A model generated the notes under the pieces. The model did not search any database and was not told where the DNA came from. It saw only the letters and a list, made by a program, of their open reading frames with translations. A program made the translations under genes and the position numbers. A stretch of 8,691 nt of DNA from Planctomycetota bacterium (GTDB lineage Bacteria > Planctomycetota > UBA1135 > UBA2386): assembly GCA_020425885.1 (NCBI GenBank), contig JAGQRA010000362.1, forward strand, positions 1-8,691, written 5' to 3'. Shown here piece by piece: positions 7,297-8,691 of the stretch. Position 1 is the first letter of the stretch. Each line of letters opens with the position of its first letter.

Positions 7297-8570
7297 GGCC
7301 GCACCGACAAGCCGCGCTGGCGTTGCTGACCTGCATCGCGCTCACCGCCTGCGCCAGCGTCGACGCCGGCGGCCACTTCATCGACGGCGGCAACGCGCTG
7401 CTGAGGATCGCCGTGCTGCCGCCGCTCGGGTTCGACCACGAGCAGGACCACCCGGGCCTGCACTTCAATCCCGGGCTGGTGGAGATCGATCCCCGGACCC
7501 ACGCCTTGCTGGGCAAGGAGCCGGACGAGAAGCTCACGGCAGCGGAGGCGATGCAGCTCCTGCTGGTGATCGGGTTGCGTCGCGAGGGCGCCGCGACGTG
7601 GGTGATGGCGGCGAGTGATCAGGGCGAGGCGATGGCCCACGGCGCCGACCTCTTCATCCGGCCGGTCCTCCGACTCGAATCGACCGATCCTGCCGCCGCG
7701 GCCAAGACCTCGGCGGCAGCCCGCATCGCCGACGAGACTGCCGACTCGGCCACCGCGGCGCCGGCGACGGCCGCTACCGACGACGACGCCACCGAGACCT
7801 GCGACTTCCGCTACGACGGCGACCGCTGGATGATCATGCCGTACGTGTGGTATGCCCTGACCACCGTCGGCGGCATCTTCTTGGAGGACTCGCGCTACCT
7901 GGTGGAGTTCGATCTCCATTGCGAGATCGGCAACGCCCGTCGGTTGCAGCAGGCCTTCACGCGCGTCAACCCGAGCCTGCCGGCGATCGTCACCACCTTC
8001 TGGGGGCGCCACGACATCCTCAGCTGGAAGTTCCTCCAAGGGGTCTTCGTGCCGCCGCAGTGGACCTTCGACAACGAGCGCACGACGAGCGCGACGCTGA
8101 CCGGTTACTACCTCGACGGCGTCGTCACCAACCTGACGCGGTTCTTCCGCGAGGAGTTCGAGTGGCAGGCGCAGCTGCACGGCGACGGCTCGATCGAGTT
8201 GCGCCGACCGGTGGCGACCAGGCTCACCTATCTCGTCGGCGACACGTTGCCGGTCAAGGTGAGTCGGCGGGGACCGATCCAATGGCTGAGCGCCGTGTTC
8301 GTGCCGTTCGATCCGCGCACCGAACAGTGGCCGGAAGACGAACTGGCAAAGCGTCTGCCGTCGTACCCCCCCGTCGCGTCGAGCGGGAAATCGCCGTGGC
8401 AGGCGCCGCCGACGGTCGTGCGCGAGGGACTGTTCGTCCGCATGGACGACATCCCGCTCACCGACCGAGATGGCCAGCCGCTCGCTCCGGGCACCTACGC
8501 CGTCGTGCTCAGTGCCACGGGAGACTGCGAGTTCTCACGCTCGCTGCGCATCGAGATCCGCGCGCGCTAG
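7293..8570 (+). CDS. Predicted lipoprotein of unknown function, third gene of the TIR/nSTAND operon
   Basis: The protein has 425 residues. The N-terminus MRPHRQAALALLTCIALTAC is a type II signal peptide: basic start, hydrophobic core, lipobox LTAC with lipidated C20. Alanine at +2 argues for outer-membrane sorting in a diderm. After the anchor, LRIAVLPP at about 37-44 and a predicted alpha/beta stretch through GADLFIRPVLRLES (about 115-130) loosely recall the N-terminal fold of CsgG/TolB-N or DUF4136-like lipoproteins; this is a weak structural impression. An Ala/Thr/Asp-rich linker (130-168) separates it from a second domain with YVWYALTTVGGIFLEDSRYLVEFDL and many aromatic residues. The C-terminal 110 residues (LVGDTLPVKVSR, PGTYAVVLSATGDCEFSRSLRI) look like an Ig-like beta domain. 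I do not recognise a named family. It would face the same compartment as the predicted periplasmic half of the nSTAND protein, suggesting a co-sensor, lid or envelope-acting partner. ATGA overlap with the upstream gene makes it part of the operon. The stop is TAG 8568-8570. Confidence 0.93.
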   Translation: MRPHRQAALALLTCIALTACASVDAGGHFIDGGNALLRIAVLPPLGFDHEQDHPGLHFNPGLVEIDPRTHALLGKEPDEKLTAAEAMQLLLVIGLRREGAATWVMAASDQGEAMAHGADLFIRPVLRLESTDPAAAAKTSAAARIADETADSATAAPATAATDDDATETCDFRYDGDRWMIMPYVWYALTTVGGIFLEDSRYLVEFDLHCEIGNARRLQQAFTRVNPSLPAIVTTFWGRHDILSWKFLQGVFVPPQWTFDNERTTSATLTGYYLDGVVTNLTRFFREEFEWQAQLHGDGSIELRRPVATRLTYLVGDTLPVKVSRRGPIQWLSAVFVPFDPRTEQWPEDELAKRLPSYPPVASSGKSPWQAPPTVVREGLFVRMDDIPLTDRDGQPLAPGTYAVVLSATGDCEFSRSLRIEIRAR

Positions 8571-8578
8571 CCCAACTT

Positions 8579-8608
8579 CCGCAGCCGGAGGAAATCTGCG
8601 GTTGTTTT
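8579..8608 (+). terminator. Candidate intrinsic terminator of the operon
   Basis: CCGCAG (8579-8584) pairs with CTGCGG (8596-8601) around an 11-nt loop, followed directly by TTGTTTT (8602-8608). The stem is short, but GC-rich and correctly followed by a T-run, a rare event in this GC-rich window. It begins 9 bases after the lipoprotein stop, the expected place for the end of a three-gene operon. Confidence 0.6.
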
Positions 8609-8611
8609 CGG

Positions 8612-8635
8612 GCTCGGGGCGCTCGCAACCCGAGC
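8612..8635. repeat. Perfect 7-bp inverted repeat downstream of the terminator
   Basis: GCTCGGG (8612-8618) and CCCGAGC (8629-8635) are separated by ten bases. There is no T-run on either side, so it is not a classic terminator on its own. It might back up the preceding hairpin, or stop transcription entering from the right. Chance occurrence in GC-rich DNA is possible. Confidence 0.4.
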
Positions 8636-8691
8636 AACGACGTGCGGCGCACTCGCGTGAGGCGATGTAGTGCCAACCAACCCTGTTGATC

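Larger units (their letters stand above)
8571..8691. other. 3' intergenic tail to window end
   Basis: These 121 bases after the lipoprotein stop hold the terminator candidate and a second inverted repeat. The bases after about 8636 show no start of a recognisable gene, tRNA or repeat. Confidence 0.6.

Noticed and set aside
1..8691. Mobile element, tRNA, attachment site, or diversity-generating retroelement (reverse transcriptase or TR/VR pair)
   Set aside because: No transposase, integrase, reverse transcriptase, terminal repeats, tRNA-like cloverleaf or long direct repeats were seen. A retroelement acting on the FGE-like domain could lie outside the window, but nothing here shows it.

Overview
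This is a high-GC window (roughly two thirds G+C by eye) from what is probably a diderm bacterium with a complex signalling repertoire. A Planctomycetota member is my first guess and a myxobacterium my second. The guess rests on the STAND/WD40/TIR content, the sulfatase-modifying-factor-like (FGE) domain, a lipobox lipoprotein, and a secreted protein that reminds me of planctomycete secreted proteins. No rRNA or other marker is present to settle it.

Layout. Positions 1-570 (minus strand) hold the N-terminal 190 codons of a secreted protein whose 3' end lies outside the window. A divergent intergenic region follows (571-757). Next comes a compact three-gene operon on the plus strand: (A) 758-2323, a 521-aa protein with an N-terminal TIR domain and two further TIR/DUF4062-like Rossmannoid domains; (B) 2320-7296, a 1658-aa nSTAND P-loop NTPase with a single membrane span, eight WD40-like repeats, a long helical region and a degenerate FGE-like C-terminal domain; (C) 7293-8570, a 425-aa lipoprotein. 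A-B overlap by GTGA and B-C by ATGA, each with a good Shine-Dalgarno 6-7 nt upstream. A candidate intrinsic terminator lies just after gene C (8579-8608), and nothing else recognisable follows to the window end.

Working model (inference). A membrane-anchored STAND switch has its ATPase in the cytoplasm and its WD40, helical and FGE-like sensor in the periplasm. A lipoprotein on the same side may act as co-sensor or lid. On sensing, the ATPase would oligomerise and recruit or activate the separately encoded TIR protein, which carries a candidate NADase glutamate. This looks like a conflict/immunity or programmed-death module of the nSTAND-TIR class. The third gene and the sensor architecture are what may be undescribed.
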